Notes: generated by a model not told the origin, from the sequence alone. DNA of 64,000 bases from Bog-473 sp963744935 (GCA_963744935.1 CAVUVM010000001.1:434001-498000), one strand, 5' to 3'; shown: positions 26,877 to 34,984, counted from the stretch's first letter. Numbers and translations: made by a program.

Positions 26877-27955
26877 ACCTGCCCATCCGGCCGCCGGTGG
26901 CGCCCATGCTGGCCAAGCTCACCCGCGACCTGCCGCGCGACGACGGGCTCTTCTACGAGCCCAAGTGGGACGGCTTCCGCTGCATCGTCTTCCGCGACGG
27001 CGAGGACGTCGAGCTCGGGAGCCGCAACGAGAAGCCACTCACGCGCTACTTCCCCGAGCTCGTTGCCTCGCTGGTGCGCGAGCTGCCGGCCCGCTGCGTC
27101 CTCGACGGCGAGATCGTGATCGCCGGCCCCAACGGGCTCGACTTCGACGCCCTGTCCCAGCGCATCCATCCGGCGGAGACGCGCATACGCCAGCTGGCCG
27201 AGTCGACCCCGGCCTCGTTCGTGGCCTTCGACCTGTTGGCGCACGACGACTCCTCGTTCCTCGCGACCCCGTACGCCAAGCGCCGCGCCACGCTCGAGAA
27301 GCTGCTCAAGAAGGTCCACGCGCCGGTGCACCTCACCCCGGCGACCCAGGACCCCGACGTGGCAGCCGACTGGTTCTCCCGCTTCGAGGGCGCCGGGCTC
27401 GACGGCGTGGTGGCCAAGGCGGCCGACCTCGCCTACTTGCCCGACAAGCGCGCCATGCTCAAGGTCAAGCACCAGCGCACGGCCGACTGCGTGGTGGCCG
27501 GCTTCCGCACGCACAAAGACGGCGCCGGCGTCGGTTCTTTGCTGCTCGGCCTCTTCGACTCCTCGGGGACCCTGCACCATGTCGGTGTGGCGTCGGGGTT
27601 CAGCGTGGCCCGGCGGCGCGAGCTCACCGACGAGCTGGCGCCCTATCGCAAGAACGCCCTCGAGGGTCACCCGTGGGCGGGATGGGCCGAGGCACAGGCC
27701 GAGGGTCGCGCGCCCGGTGCCACGAATCGCTGGAACGCGGGCAAGGACATGACCTGGGAAGCGGTCCGGCCCGAGGCAGTGTGCGAGGTCTCCTACGACC
27801 ACCTCCAACACGACCGCTTCCGCCACGGCACTTCGTTCGTGCGCTGGCGGCCAGACCGCGACCCGGCATCGTGCACCTACGACCAGCTCCAGACGCCGGT
27901 CCCGCTCGAGCTGAGCGAGGTCTTCGGGAGCGGCGCCGGGAGCGCTAGGGCCTGA
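26873..27955 (+). CDS. ATP-dependent DNA ligase (LigC/LigD ligase-domain type)
   Basis: A 360-residue ATP-dependent ligase with adenylation Lys31 in EPKWDGFR, motif III FVAFDLLAHDD, motif IV GLDGVVAK and motif V MLKVKHQRTADCVVAG, then an OB-fold (YDHLQHDRFRHGTSFVRWRPDR). This is the compact LigC-type enzyme used in backup repair and end joining; the housekeeping NAD ligase is a different protein. It starts at ATG 26873 inside the PHP stop. Its 3' end overlaps the convergent aldolase by 11 bases. Confidence 0.92.
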   Translation: MNLPIRPPVAPMLAKLTRDLPRDDGLFYEPKWDGFRCIVFRDGEDVELGSRNEKPLTRYFPELVASLVRELPARCVLDGEIVIAGPNGLDFDALSQRIHPAETRIRQLAESTPASFVAFDLLAHDDSSFLATPYAKRRATLEKLLKKVHAPVHLTPATQDPDVAADWFSRFEGAGLDGVVAKAADLAYLPDKRAMLKVKHQRTADCVVAGFRTHKDGAGVGSLLLGLFDSSGTLHHVGVASGFSVARRRELTDELAPYRKNALEGHPWAGWAEAQAEGRAPGATNRWNAGKDMTWEAVRPEAVCEVSYDHLQHDRFRHGTSFVRWRPDRDPASCTYDQLQTPVPLELSEVFGSGAGSARA

Positions 27956-28679
27956 GCAAGTCGGGGTCGGCGGCCAGCTCGGTGCGGACCGCCGCCTCCC
28001 AGAAACCGATGAAGCCCTCGCCGTTTCCTCGTGAGACGAGGTCGATGAACGCTTGGGGGACTCGTGAGACTCCCGAGCCGCCGGCGGCGCGCGCGTACCA
28101 GGCGTGCTGGCATCGTTGCTCGAGGGCCACGGCGCGCTGGTGCACCGCCCGGGCCGAACCGCCGAGCACGAACACGCCGTGCCCCGCCAACAGCGCCATC
28201 GCAGCGTCGCCCATCTGCTCCACCGCGCGCCGGGCGCTGCCGGCGTCGTTGACCGGGCCCTCGTATTCGTCGACCAGCGCGAGGGTGCCGCCACCCAGGG
28301 CCGAGCTCTGGTCGAGGACCGGCGGCAGTTCGGCTATGTCGGCCCACACGGTGCCGAAGAGCGGGTGGTTGTGCACCGCCCACTTCACGTCGTGGTGCAT
28401 CTTGTGCAGCTCGAGGTGGAGCGGAATGCCTAGCGGGACGGGCCAGTCACCCTCGACCACGCGGCCGTCGAGGTCGATGCGCAGCACTTGGGAGGGCCGC
28501 AGCTCGGCCCAGGTCAGGAGCCACGGGTTGCACAGCAGCGTGCCGTCGCCCTGGTTCACGGTGATGTGGCCGGCCAGGTGGTCGTTGTAGCCCTCGCGCC
28601 ACAGGGCGCGGGCCAGGACGACCAGTTCCTCACGCGGCGTCAAGTCGGGGATCAGCTTGTCCGCGGTCGGCGTGAACAT
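27945..28679 (-). CDS. Class II aldolase/adducin family protein
   Basis: A 244-residue member of the fuculose-1-phosphate aldolase/adducin family. The N-terminal HLAGHITV contains the usual substrate-loop region and HNHPLFGTVWA supplies zinc ligands; MALLAGHGVFVLG carries the second histidine. Members cleave sugar phosphates or act as epimerases or decarboxylases, and many actinobacterial ones have unknown substrates. It precedes no sugar kinase here. It is immediately downstream of the amidohydrolase on the same strand (31-base gap), which suggests a shared catabolic role. Confidence 0.85.
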   Translation of the reverse strand: MFTPTADKLIPDLTPREELVVLARALWREGYNDHLAGHITVNQGDGTLLCNPWLLTWAELRPSQVLRIDLDGRVVEGDWPVPLGIPLHLELHKMHHDVKWAVHNHPLFGTVWADIAELPPVLDQSSALGGGTLALVDEYEGPVNDAGSARRAVEQMGDAAMALLAGHGVFVLGGSARAVHQRAVALEQRCQHAWYARAAGGSGVSRVPQAFIDLVSRGNGEGFIGFWEAAVRTELAADPDLLRP

Positions 28680-28710
28680 GCGCGGTCCTCCTCTCGAGTC
28701 GATCGACAGG

Positions 28711-29898
28711 TCAGCGCGGTAGCACCTGGTCGGGCAGGGGATGGCGGTACAGCGCCGCCGCGTTCTCGCAGCACATGGCGCGCAACTCGTTGTCGGGGAT
28801 ATGACCCCAGCACTCCTCGATCACCTGCTGGGTGTCGGGCCACGTTCCGTCACCGTGGGGATAGTCGACCTCGACCATGATGTTCTCGACGCCGATGGCA
28901 TGGCGGGTGTCGATGGTGGAGGGATCGTCGAGCGTGCAGAACCAGAAGTTTCGCTTCAAGACGTCGGCCGGCCGCATCGCCCACCCCTTCCCGTAGCCGG
29001 AACGGTCCACCATGTTTTCGAGACGGTCGAGCAGCATGGCCACCCAGCCGATGCCGCCTTCACTCATGGCGACCTTCAACGAAGGGCGGCGCACGGCGTG
29101 CTCGGACCACAGCCACTCCGCGCAGGCCGTGAGTGACAATTGGCCGAACAGGGTCGCGCCGATCTGGAGCGGCGCGCCGTCGGGCGGCCCGATCTCCATC
29201 CCCGAACTGCCGACGTGGAGCGAGACCACGCTGTCGGTCGCGACGACGGCGTCCATGATGGGGTCCCAGTGGGAACGGTCCCACAGCGAGGGGAGCCCGA
29301 TGGCGTGCGGGCGCTCAGGGAACGTGACCGAGGTGAAGCCGCGGGCGGCGTTGCGCTCGATCTCCGCGACCGCCAGTTCGGGGTCGGCCAGGTAGGTGAT
29401 CCCGAGCGGCACGATCCGGTCCGGGTACCGGGTGTACCACTCTTCGAAGAGCCAGTCGTTCCACGCGCGCACGCAGGCCAGACCCAGGTCACGGTCGGGG
29501 CTCGAGAAGAAGACGCGACCGCAGAAGCCGGTGATCTGCGACGGGAAGTTGACCGACGCCCAGACGCCGTTGATGTCCATGTCGCGCACCCGGGCCTCGA
29601 CGTCGTAGCAGCCGGGCCGCATCTGGTCGAAACGGAAGGGCTCGAGGCCGTAGGTCTCGGGCCGCCGGCCGGCCACGGCGTTCATCCCGACCTGGGTGTA
29701 CCGCTCACCCTCGAATTCCCACACCTGGTGCCCGAGGTCGGTCTCGACGATGCGCGGTGCCCTCGGTGCGAGGGAGGCCGGGAGACGCCCCTCGAAGGTG
29801 TGGGCCGGCTCCACGACGTGGTCGTCCACCGAGATCACCGTGTAACGCACCGACCGGGGCTCGGGATCGGGAAGGAAGAGATCTTCGGCCACCACCAC
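28711..29898 (-). CDS. Amidohydrolase family protein (amidohydrolase-2 type)
   Basis: A TIM-barrel metal hydrolase of about 395 residues. VISVDDHVVEP holds the N-terminal metal motif in D-x-H form, SLHVGSSG and the late MVEVDYPHGDGTWP carry further conserved residues. Family members hydrolyse or decarboxylate aromatic acids or lactones. I use GTG 29898 (SVVVAEDLFLP); an in-frame extension to 29994 is basic and unlike the family. The upstream region is shared with the divergent Mau-like cluster. Confidence 0.85.
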   Translation of the reverse strand: MVVAEDLFLPDPEPRSVRYTVISVDDHVVEPAHTFEGRLPASLAPRAPRIVETDLGHQVWEFEGERYTQVGMNAVAGRRPETYGLEPFRFDQMRPGCYDVEARVRDMDINGVWASVNFPSQITGFCGRVFFSSPDRDLGLACVRAWNDWLFEEWYTRYPDRIVPLGITYLADPELAVAEIERNAARGFTSVTFPERPHAIGLPSLWDRSHWDPIMDAVVATDSVVSLHVGSSGMEIGPPDGAPLQIGATLFGQLSLTACAEWLWSEHAVRRPSLKVAMSEGGIGWVAMLLDRLENMVDRSGYGKGWAMRPADVLKRNFWFCTLDDPSTIDTRHAIGVENIMVEVDYPHGDGTWPDTQQVIEECWGHIPDNELRAMCCENAAALYRHPLPDQVLPR

Positions 29899-30012
29899 GC
29901 TCCGGAGTATGCCCGAGGATCGACGGGCGCGGCGACCATGCCTCGTTTTCGGGCGCCGCGCGGCAGCCGCCATGCGGGTGGATACTGGACCCAAACGGGT
30001 AAAGGAGGCGGC

Positions 30013-30933
30013 GTGATTGCTCTGGTCGTGGTCTCGACGTTCGTGGTGTTGGTTCTCGGGATCCTGGTCGCCGGGCTCTTACGGTCCCACGCCGACATCC
30101 TCCGTTCGCTGCACGAGCTGGGTGCGGGTGTTGGCGACCCCGCGCTGGACGGGGGGACCGTCGACACCGCGAGCCGGGCCGCAGCGGTCTCGGTGGCCGC
30201 AGCGGTCTCGCTGGTCCCGCCGGCGGGGAACCCGCCGCTCGGGCCCGCACCGACGGTGGCGGGCGTGACCCCGACCGGGGACGCCCGGGCCATCTCGGTC
30301 ACCAACAGCGACGGCCTCACCCTCTTGGCCTTCCTCTCCTCGGGCTGCGCCTCGTGCGCGGGGTTCTGGCACGCGCTCCAGCAACCCGGCGTGCTCGATC
30401 TGCCCGGGCGCAGCCGCGCCGTCATCGTCACCAAGGGGCCCGACCGCGAAGTGCCCGCCGAGGTGCAGGCCCAGGCCAGCGGGCGCGTCCCCGTCGTCAT
30501 GTCGACCGAGGCCTGGGTCGACTACCAGGTCCCCGGCTCTCCCTTCTTCGTCCTCGTCGACGGGTCGACCGGCACCAAGGTCGGCCAGGGCGTGGCCAAT
30601 CACGTGGGCCAGCTGGCCGAGCTCATCCGTCGCGCCGAGCACGACCGCGCCGACTCTGGTCCGGGCCGTCACCCTGGCCGCCCCGACGGCTCTGGTGGCG
30701 CCGGCAGCGCCGGCAGCGCCGGCAGCACCGGCAGCACCGGCAGTGCCCGCAGTGCCGGGGGCCTCGATGGCCCGGGCCGCGAAGCGGCCGCCGACGAGGT
30801 GCTGCGGGCGGCCGGCATCCAACCGGGTGACCCGAGTCTGTACCCGCGCACCCTCGATGACGTGTTCCCCTCCGGCGCGTCCGCGCCACCGACGCCTGGG
30901 ACGGTCGAGGGCGGACGGCCGGCGCGGCACTGA
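30013..30933 (+). CDS. MauD-like membrane-anchored thioredoxin-fold protein
   Basis: A 306-residue protein with one N-terminal membrane helix (residues 2-24) and a thioredoxin-like domain outside the cytoplasm. Its redox pair is C112-A-S-C115 in SSGCASCAGFW, and a cis-Pro-type motif GSPFF lies at 175-179. MauD, which helps form the disulfides of methylamine dehydrogenase light chain, has this design. The stretch at about 208-240 is a Gly/Ser/Ala low-complexity linker, and a helical tail follows. AAAGGAGG at 30001-30008 is a near-perfect ribosome site for GTG 30013. It opens a five-gene cluster with mauE-, mauA- and mauF-like genes. Confidence 0.75.
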   Translation: MIALVVVSTFVVLVLGILVAGLLRSHADILRSLHELGAGVGDPALDGGTVDTASRAAAVSVAAAVSLVPPAGNPPLGPAPTVAGVTPTGDARAISVTNSDGLTLLAFLSSGCASCAGFWHALQQPGVLDLPGRSRAVIVTKGPDREVPAEVQAQASGRVPVVMSTEAWVDYQVPGSPFFVLVDGSTGTKVGQGVANHVGQLAELIRRAEHDRADSGPGRHPGRPDGSGGAGSAGSAGSTGSTGSARSAGGLDGPGREAAADEVLRAAGIQPGDPSLYPRTLDDVFPSGASAPPTPGTVEGGRPARH

Positions 30934-30936
30934 GCC

Positions 30937-31425
30937 ATGGCAACCATCGGCGCGCACGGCATCTCGGCCCGGCTACCCGACGGCTTCGAGGGCCGGATCA
31001 TCGTGCGGCCCACCTTCGTCGGCTCGAGCTACCCGGTGGCGCAGTTCTCCACCTTCCCGCTCCCCGATGACACTGGCGACTTCGGGAGCGGTGCGGTGTC
31101 CGTCATGGGCCCCGCCGACGTGTTCGCCACGCTGTTCGAGTACGGGCCCGAGAGCGTCGGCACCGCGTTGTTCGCGCACCAGGGCCGGCCCGCCGGGCTC
31201 TCGGCGGCGGACTTCTCCCCCACCGTGCTGCGGCGGGGTATCCCCGGTCAGTCGGGCACCCAGTGGTTCTTCACCGAAGCGGGCCGGCCGTTCTCCTTCT
31301 ACGCGGTACTGGGCAGCCACGCGCTCCGCACCACACTCGTCCCGCGGGTCAACGCGCTCCTCGAGGCGTTGGGCGTGAGCCCGGCCGCGCCCGATGTCAC
31401 CGCAGCGGGGCCCGGGTGGAACTGA
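30937..31425 (+). CDS. Conserved hypothetical protein in the Mau-like cluster
   Basis: A 162-residue soluble protein without signal peptide or membrane segment and with no family I can name. It has LPDGFEGRIIVRPT, LPDDTGDFGSGAVSVM and TQWFFTEAGRPFSFYAVLGSH, a pattern of beta strands with one Phe/Trp-rich patch. It starts three bases after the MauD-like stop and ends inside the MauE-like start, so it belongs to the operon. It may be a cytoplasmic partner or chaperone of the secreted protein; that is inference from position only. Confidence 0.65.
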   Translation: MATIGAHGISARLPDGFEGRIIVRPTFVGSSYPVAQFSTFPLPDDTGDFGSGAVSVMGPADVFATLFEYGPESVGTALFAHQGRPAGLSAADFSPTVLRRGIPGQSGTQWFFTEAGRPFSFYAVLGSHALRTTLVPRVNALLEALGVSPAAPDVTAAGPGWN

Positions 31426-31997
31426 TCGGTCTCTATCTCGTCGCGGCCGGACTGCTCGTGGTCGCCGGCCTGGCCAAGGCACTCCACCCTGCCGACACGG
31501 CGCGCGCCGTCGCCGCCCTCACCCCCCGAGGCCGCGCCGCGCCCTCGCTGGGCTCGGCGCGACGGCTCGTACGGGCCGTCGCGTTGGCCGAAGCTGCTCT
31601 TGGGATCGCCGCGCTGGCTCTGCCCCGGCCCGTCACGGCGGCCCTCGTCGCACTCTCCTACGCGGCCTTCGGCGTCGTCGTCGTCTACGCACGCTGGCGC
31701 GGTGGTCCCCTCGCGACCTGCGGCTGCTTCGGTCGGCCGGACACGCCGCCCACGACCGTGCACCTCCTGCTCGACCTCACCTTCGCTGTCGCCGCGGCCG
31801 TCGTCTCCGCCACCACGCCGTCGCAGGGGACGCTCCTCAGCGAGCTCACTCGTCAGCCTTGGGCCGGGATGCCCTTGTTGTTCGTGAGCGCGGTCGGTCT
31901 GTGGCTGAGCCTGCTGGCGCTCTCGTCCCTCGCCGCGCTCGAAGGCACGCGCCGCCTGGTCCGGCCGTCGTCGGCGAAGGGGATGGTCGGCTCGTGA
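31416..31997 (+). CDS. MauE-like integral membrane protein
   Basis: A 193-residue membrane protein with four main hydrophobic segments. The first helix (LIGLYLVAAGLLVVAGLAKAL), the TCGCFG motif near residue 102 and the final membrane hairpin match the MauE/DoxX-like family. MauE is required with MauD for making and folding the light chain of methylamine dehydrogenase. GTG 31416 overlaps the previous stop by ten bases, and its stop overlaps the next start (GTGA), so translation is tightly coupled to the MauA-like gene. Confidence 0.82.
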   Translation: MELIGLYLVAAGLLVVAGLAKALHPADTARAVAALTPRGRAAPSLGSARRLVRAVALAEAALGIAALALPRPVTAALVALSYAAFGVVVVYARWRGGPLATCGCFGRPDTPPTTVHLLLDLTFAVAAAVVSATTPSQGTLLSELTRQPWAGMPLLFVSAVGLWLSLLALSSLAALEGTRRLVRPSSAKGMVGS

Positions 31998-33394
31998 GTC
32001 TTTCCACCGCGCTCGTGACGCGCACGGCGCGCGCACTCGAGGGCCGCCTGTCACGCCGCAACCTGATCAACCGGTCCGCGTTTGTCGGCAGCGCGGTCGC
32101 CATCGGCTCCGGGCTCGATCTCGCGCTGCGGCCGGGCACCGCGTACGGTCAGATCTGCGAATGCGGGAACGCCGGCTGTGACTGCGGGAGCACGTGTTGC
32201 TCGGGCTTCTCGGAGTTCTGCTGCGCGGTCAGCGGGTACAACTACTGCCCCGAGAACACCATCATGGGGGGCTGGTGGGTCGCGGAGGGGTCCTCCTACT
32301 GCAACGGGCCGCGCTATTACATGGACTGCAACTCGACCTGTAACTGCGCGACGGGGTGCAGCGGCGGCTTCCCGTTCTGTGAGACCGAGTGCGACGGCAC
32401 CAATTGCGGCTGTGGGTCCCAGGGGTGCAACTCCTTTCTCACCGGATGCCTGCAGTTCCGGTACGGCCAGTGCAACCAGGACGTCGAGTGCATGGGACGC
32501 ATCGTGTGCCGCGTCGTCGCCTGTGTGCCGCCCTGGCAGGTCGACCCCACGTGTACGACCGCGGTGGCGGTCGACAACTCGACGGCCGAGCAGAACGAGT
32601 CCTGCTGGACGCCCGCGCCACCGATGCCCCCGTGCGACTCGCCGACCACGAACTGCCAGGTGGTCGGGATGCTGCCGACCGCCGACGGCGGCGGCTACGC
32701 GGTGCTCACCTCCTTCGGGCTGCTGCTCGGTTACGGCGACTTCACGAAGGCGGGTGACGCGTCCGGGCTCCACCTCGACGCGCCGGTCGTCGCGGGCGCC
32801 ACCTGCAACACCGGCGGCTACTGGCTCGCCGCGGCGGACGGCGGCATCTTCGACTACGGCGGGGCGCCGTTCCTCGGGTCCATGGGCGGCCGGCCGCTCA
32901 ACGCACCCATGGTCGGGATGGCGGGCACCGCGACCGGGTCGGGCTACTGGCTGGTGGCGGCCGACGGCGGCATCTTCGACTACGGCGACGCGCCGTTCCT
33001 CGGGTCCATGGGCGGCCGGCCGCTCAACGCGCCGGTGGTGGGCATGGCCTCGACGCCCTCGGGGGGCGGCTACTGGCTCGTCGCGCGCGACGGCGGGATC
33101 TTCGCCTACGGCGACGCGCCCTTCCTCGGGTCCATGGGGGGCCGGCCGCTCAACGCGCCTGTGGTGGGCATGGCCTCGACGCCCTCGGGGCGCGGCTACT
33201 GGCTCGTCGCGGCGGACGGCGGGATCTTCGCCTACGGCGACGCGGCATTCGACGGGTCGACCGGCTCGCTCAAGCTCGCCATGCCCGTCGTCGGCATGGC
33301 GCCCTTCGGCGACGACACCGGCTACTGGCTGGTCGCGCGCGACGGCGGGATCTTCGCCTTCGGCGCGGCACCCTTCTTGGGATCGCCCGCATGA
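31994..33394 (+). CDS. Tat-exported MauA-like cysteine-rich protein fused to GYWLVA repeats
   Basis: A 466-residue secreted fusion. Residues 20-26 are a twin-arginine motif (SRRNLIN) followed by a hydrophobic stretch. Residues 55-225 carry over 20 cysteines. The part CP-(x)-W94-W95-V-(x)-RYYMDC-(x)-C resembles the light chain of methylamine dehydrogenase around the Trp that becomes tryptophan tryptophylquinone. From residue 234 come six repeats, five at exactly 42-residue spacing, each with GYWLVA-DGGIF-YG-APFLGS. The usual second quinone Trp position reads IVC, so cofactor formation is uncertain. It overlaps the MauE-like gene (GTGA) and is followed by a MauF/CcdA-like gene. Confidence 0.75.
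   Translation: MSLSTALVTRTARALEGRLSRRNLINRSAFVGSAVAIGSGLDLALRPGTAYGQICECGNAGCDCGSTCCSGFSEFCCAVSGYNYCPENTIMGGWWVAEGSSYCNGPRYYMDCNSTCNCATGCSGGFPFCETECDGTNCGCGSQGCNSFLTGCLQFRYGQCNQDVECMGRIVCRVVACVPPWQVDPTCTTAVAVDNSTAEQNESCWTPAPPMPPCDSPTTNCQVVGMLPTADGGGYAVLTSFGLLLGYGDFTKAGDASGLHLDAPVVAGATCNTGGYWLAAADGGIFDYGGAPFLGSMGGRPLNAPMVGMAGTATGSGYWLVAADGGIFDYGDAPFLGSMGGRPLNAPVVGMASTPSGGGYWLVARDGGIFAYGDAPFLGSMGGRPLNAPVVGMASTPSGRGYWLVAADGGIFAYGDAAFDGSTGSLKLAMPVVGMAPFGDDTGYWLVARDGGIFAFGAAPFLGSPA
32816..33391 (+). repeat. 126-bp tandem coding repeats (GYWLVA units)
   Basis: Within the MauA-like fusion gene, units start at 32816, 32942, 33068, 33194 and 33320 (the last is cut short by the stop), plus a degenerate unit about 123 bases before the first. 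The units at 32942, 33068 and 33194 are close to identical over long DNA stretches, implying recent duplication or gene conversion. Each codes 42 residues and could be one propeller blade. Repeat number may vary between strains. Confidence 0.85.
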
Positions 33395-33425
33395 ACTGCC
33401 CCCGAGATCGACGAAAGGAACTGCC

Positions 33426-34259
33426 ATGACCATCGTGCTCGGTGTGTCCGCCGCGGTGGTGGCTGTCGTCGCGGCCGCCCGCTCCACGTGGTCGCCGTGC
33501 GGAGTCTCCATGCTGGCGACGATCACGCCGCTCGCCGAAGCCGGGCGGGGCCATCGCTACCGCTCGACCGCACTGTGGTTCGTCGCCGGTTCGGTGGCGG
33601 GCGGGGTGACGCTCGGGCTGGCGCTGGGGGTTGTCGCTCTGGGCGTGGGCGCGGCCGGACTCTCGCCCGTCGCCGCGGCGCTGCTGGCCTGCGCCGCGTC
33701 AGTGGTTGCCGCAGCCTCGGACGTGCGGGTCGGCGGCTTCGCGCTCCCGGTGCACCATCGCCAGGTCAATGAGCGCTGGCTCGACCAGTTCCGACCGTGG
33801 GTCTACGGCGCCGGCTTCGGGTGGCAGATCGGCACGGGGTTCGTGACCTACATCCGGACCGCCGGCGTGTACCTGCTGGCGGTCCTGGCCGTGCTGACCG
33901 GCTCGTGGTGGGTCGCGGTGGTGCTCGGAGTGCTGTTCGGCTTGGTGCGCGGCCTCGCCGTCTTCCTCGGGCGTTCCATCACGAGCCCGCCCACCCTGGC
34001 CGCGTTCCACCGCCGCTTCACCAGGCTCGGCCCGGTCGTACTCGCCGTCGTGATGGCCACCGAGTACGCGGCGGCGATGCTCTTCGGGTACCTCGTCTCG
34101 CCGTGGGCCGGCAGCGTGGTGGCGCTGGCCGGTGCCGGTGTCCTTGCGTCGCGGCTGGTCCAGCGCCGCTCGGCCGCGCCGGATCTGGCCGACGTCGTGG
34201 ACCTGCCCGCGGCGCGCTGCGTGAGGACGCTCGCTAGCCGCTCATGTCGACCGCGTTGA
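33426..34259 (+). CDS. MauF/CcdA-like membrane protein
   Basis: A 277-residue protein with about six to seven membrane segments. Near the N-terminus STWSPCGVSMLATITPL resembles the SPC motif of CcdA/DsbD-type electron carriers, to which MauF is related. Such proteins pass reducing power across the membrane to thioredoxin-like partners, here probably the MauD-like protein. Only one obvious redox cysteine is seen in the first helix, so it may not work like classical CcdA. GAAAGGAACTGCC precedes ATG 33426. Its 3' end overlaps the convergent PNPOx-like gene by 26 bases. Confidence 0.65.
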   Translation: MTIVLGVSAAVVAVVAAARSTWSPCGVSMLATITPLAEAGRGHRYRSTALWFVAGSVAGGVTLGLALGVVALGVGAAGLSPVAAALLACAASVVAAASDVRVGGFALPVHHRQVNERWLDQFRPWVYGAGFGWQIGTGFVTYIRTAGVYLLAVLAVLTGSWWVAVVLGVLFGLVRGLAVFLGRSITSPPTLAAFHRRFTRLGPVVLAVVMATEYAAAMLFGYLVSPWAGSVVALAGAGVLASRLVQRRSAAPDLADVVDLPAARCVRTLASRSCRPR

Positions 34260-34635
34260 TTCGCACCGGCACGATGCGGACGACGACTCGCTCGTCTCCT
34301 GGACGGTCGTGTTCGCTCAGGTCGGCGTCGTACTTCGCGCCGACCTTGTCGGCAAACGCTCGATCCTCGTCGGGTGTGACCTCCGCGGTGCCGCGGATCT
34401 CGAGGTACCGATAGGGATTGGCCAGATCGAGAAGAAAGACCGTGCAGGCGGGCCTGCTGAGGAGGTTCTGTGTCTTCTGCCGAGACGTGTTCAGTGAAAT
34501 GACGATCTGGTCGCCCTCGGCGAGGAACCACACCTCCGAGACCTGCGGGTAGTCGTCCTCACCGACGGTCGCCAAGGTGGCGAAGCGACCGTCGAGGAGA
34601 TCACGGTGGCTGGCGGGAACGCTGTCGTGGGCCAT
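34234..34635 (-). CDS. PNPOx-fold probable F420-dependent oxidoreductase
   Basis: A 133-residue split-barrel protein beginning MAHDSVPASHRDLLDGRFATLATVGEDDYPQVSEVWFLAEGDQIVISLNTSRQKTQNL. This is the compact actinobacterial form whose characterised relatives bind F420. ATG 34635 is chosen; an in-frame extension to 34782 would be translated from the repeat region upstream and has no family support. The gene converges on and overlaps the MauF-like gene. Substrate unknown. Confidence 0.82.
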   Translation of the reverse strand: MAHDSVPASHRDLLDGRFATLATVGEDDYPQVSEVWFLAEGDQIVISLNTSRQKTQNLLSRPACTVFLLDLANPYRYLEIRGTAEVTPDEDRAFADKVGAKYDADLSEHDRPGDERVVVRIVPVRINAVDMSG

Positions 34636-34715
34636 GCAGGCGGTATACCCGGGGTTGGGCAGACCAAGCGCAGGCCAAACCGTGGGGATCGTCGTAGATG
34701 TCATTGCCGCCGCAG

Positions 34716-34808
34716 ATGCAGCCTTGCGAAGATCTCCCCAATTTCCCCAATTAACGAAGGATCCTTGAACATCCTTCCGCAACCACCCCCAATTAACGAA
34801 GGCTGCAT
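34716..34808. repeat. AT-rich element with inverted and direct repeats
   Basis: The 349-base gap between the PNPOx-like gene and the HAD gene holds an island of lower GC. ATGCAGCCTT (34716-34725) is perfectly inverted as AAGGCTGCAT (34799-34808). Between them CCCCAATTAACGAAGG occurs twice (34745-34760 and 34787-34802, 42 bases apart), with a partial CCCCAATT copy near 34737 and the palindrome AAGGATCCTT at 34757-34766. It encodes nothing obvious. It could be a small repeat element, a protein-binding array or an insertion remnant. The rest of the gap (34809-34984) shows nothing clear. Confidence 0.55.
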
Positions 34809-34984
34809 ATACGGGCGGCGAGCATCCTCCCCGCCCGTTCCCTCTCCACGGACGGGCATAAACCCACGCGATCCCCGACGACGGGCCCGGAGGCCGCCGC
34901 TACCATCACCGCATCGCACCCGCGCCCGCCCGATCGCCGGCATCGACGTCGACGCCGACGCCGTCGCCCCACCCGATCCGCCTC

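Noticed and set aside
26258..28294. 678-codon open frame antisense to the PHP and ligase genes
   Set aside because: No family motifs; both sense genes have complete catalytic motifs.
32250..32800. Reading the Cys-rich domain as a metallothionein or disintegrin-like domain
   Set aside because: The Tat signal, the CP-WWV-DC-C spacing and the MauD/E/F-like neighbours fit a MauA-like protein better.
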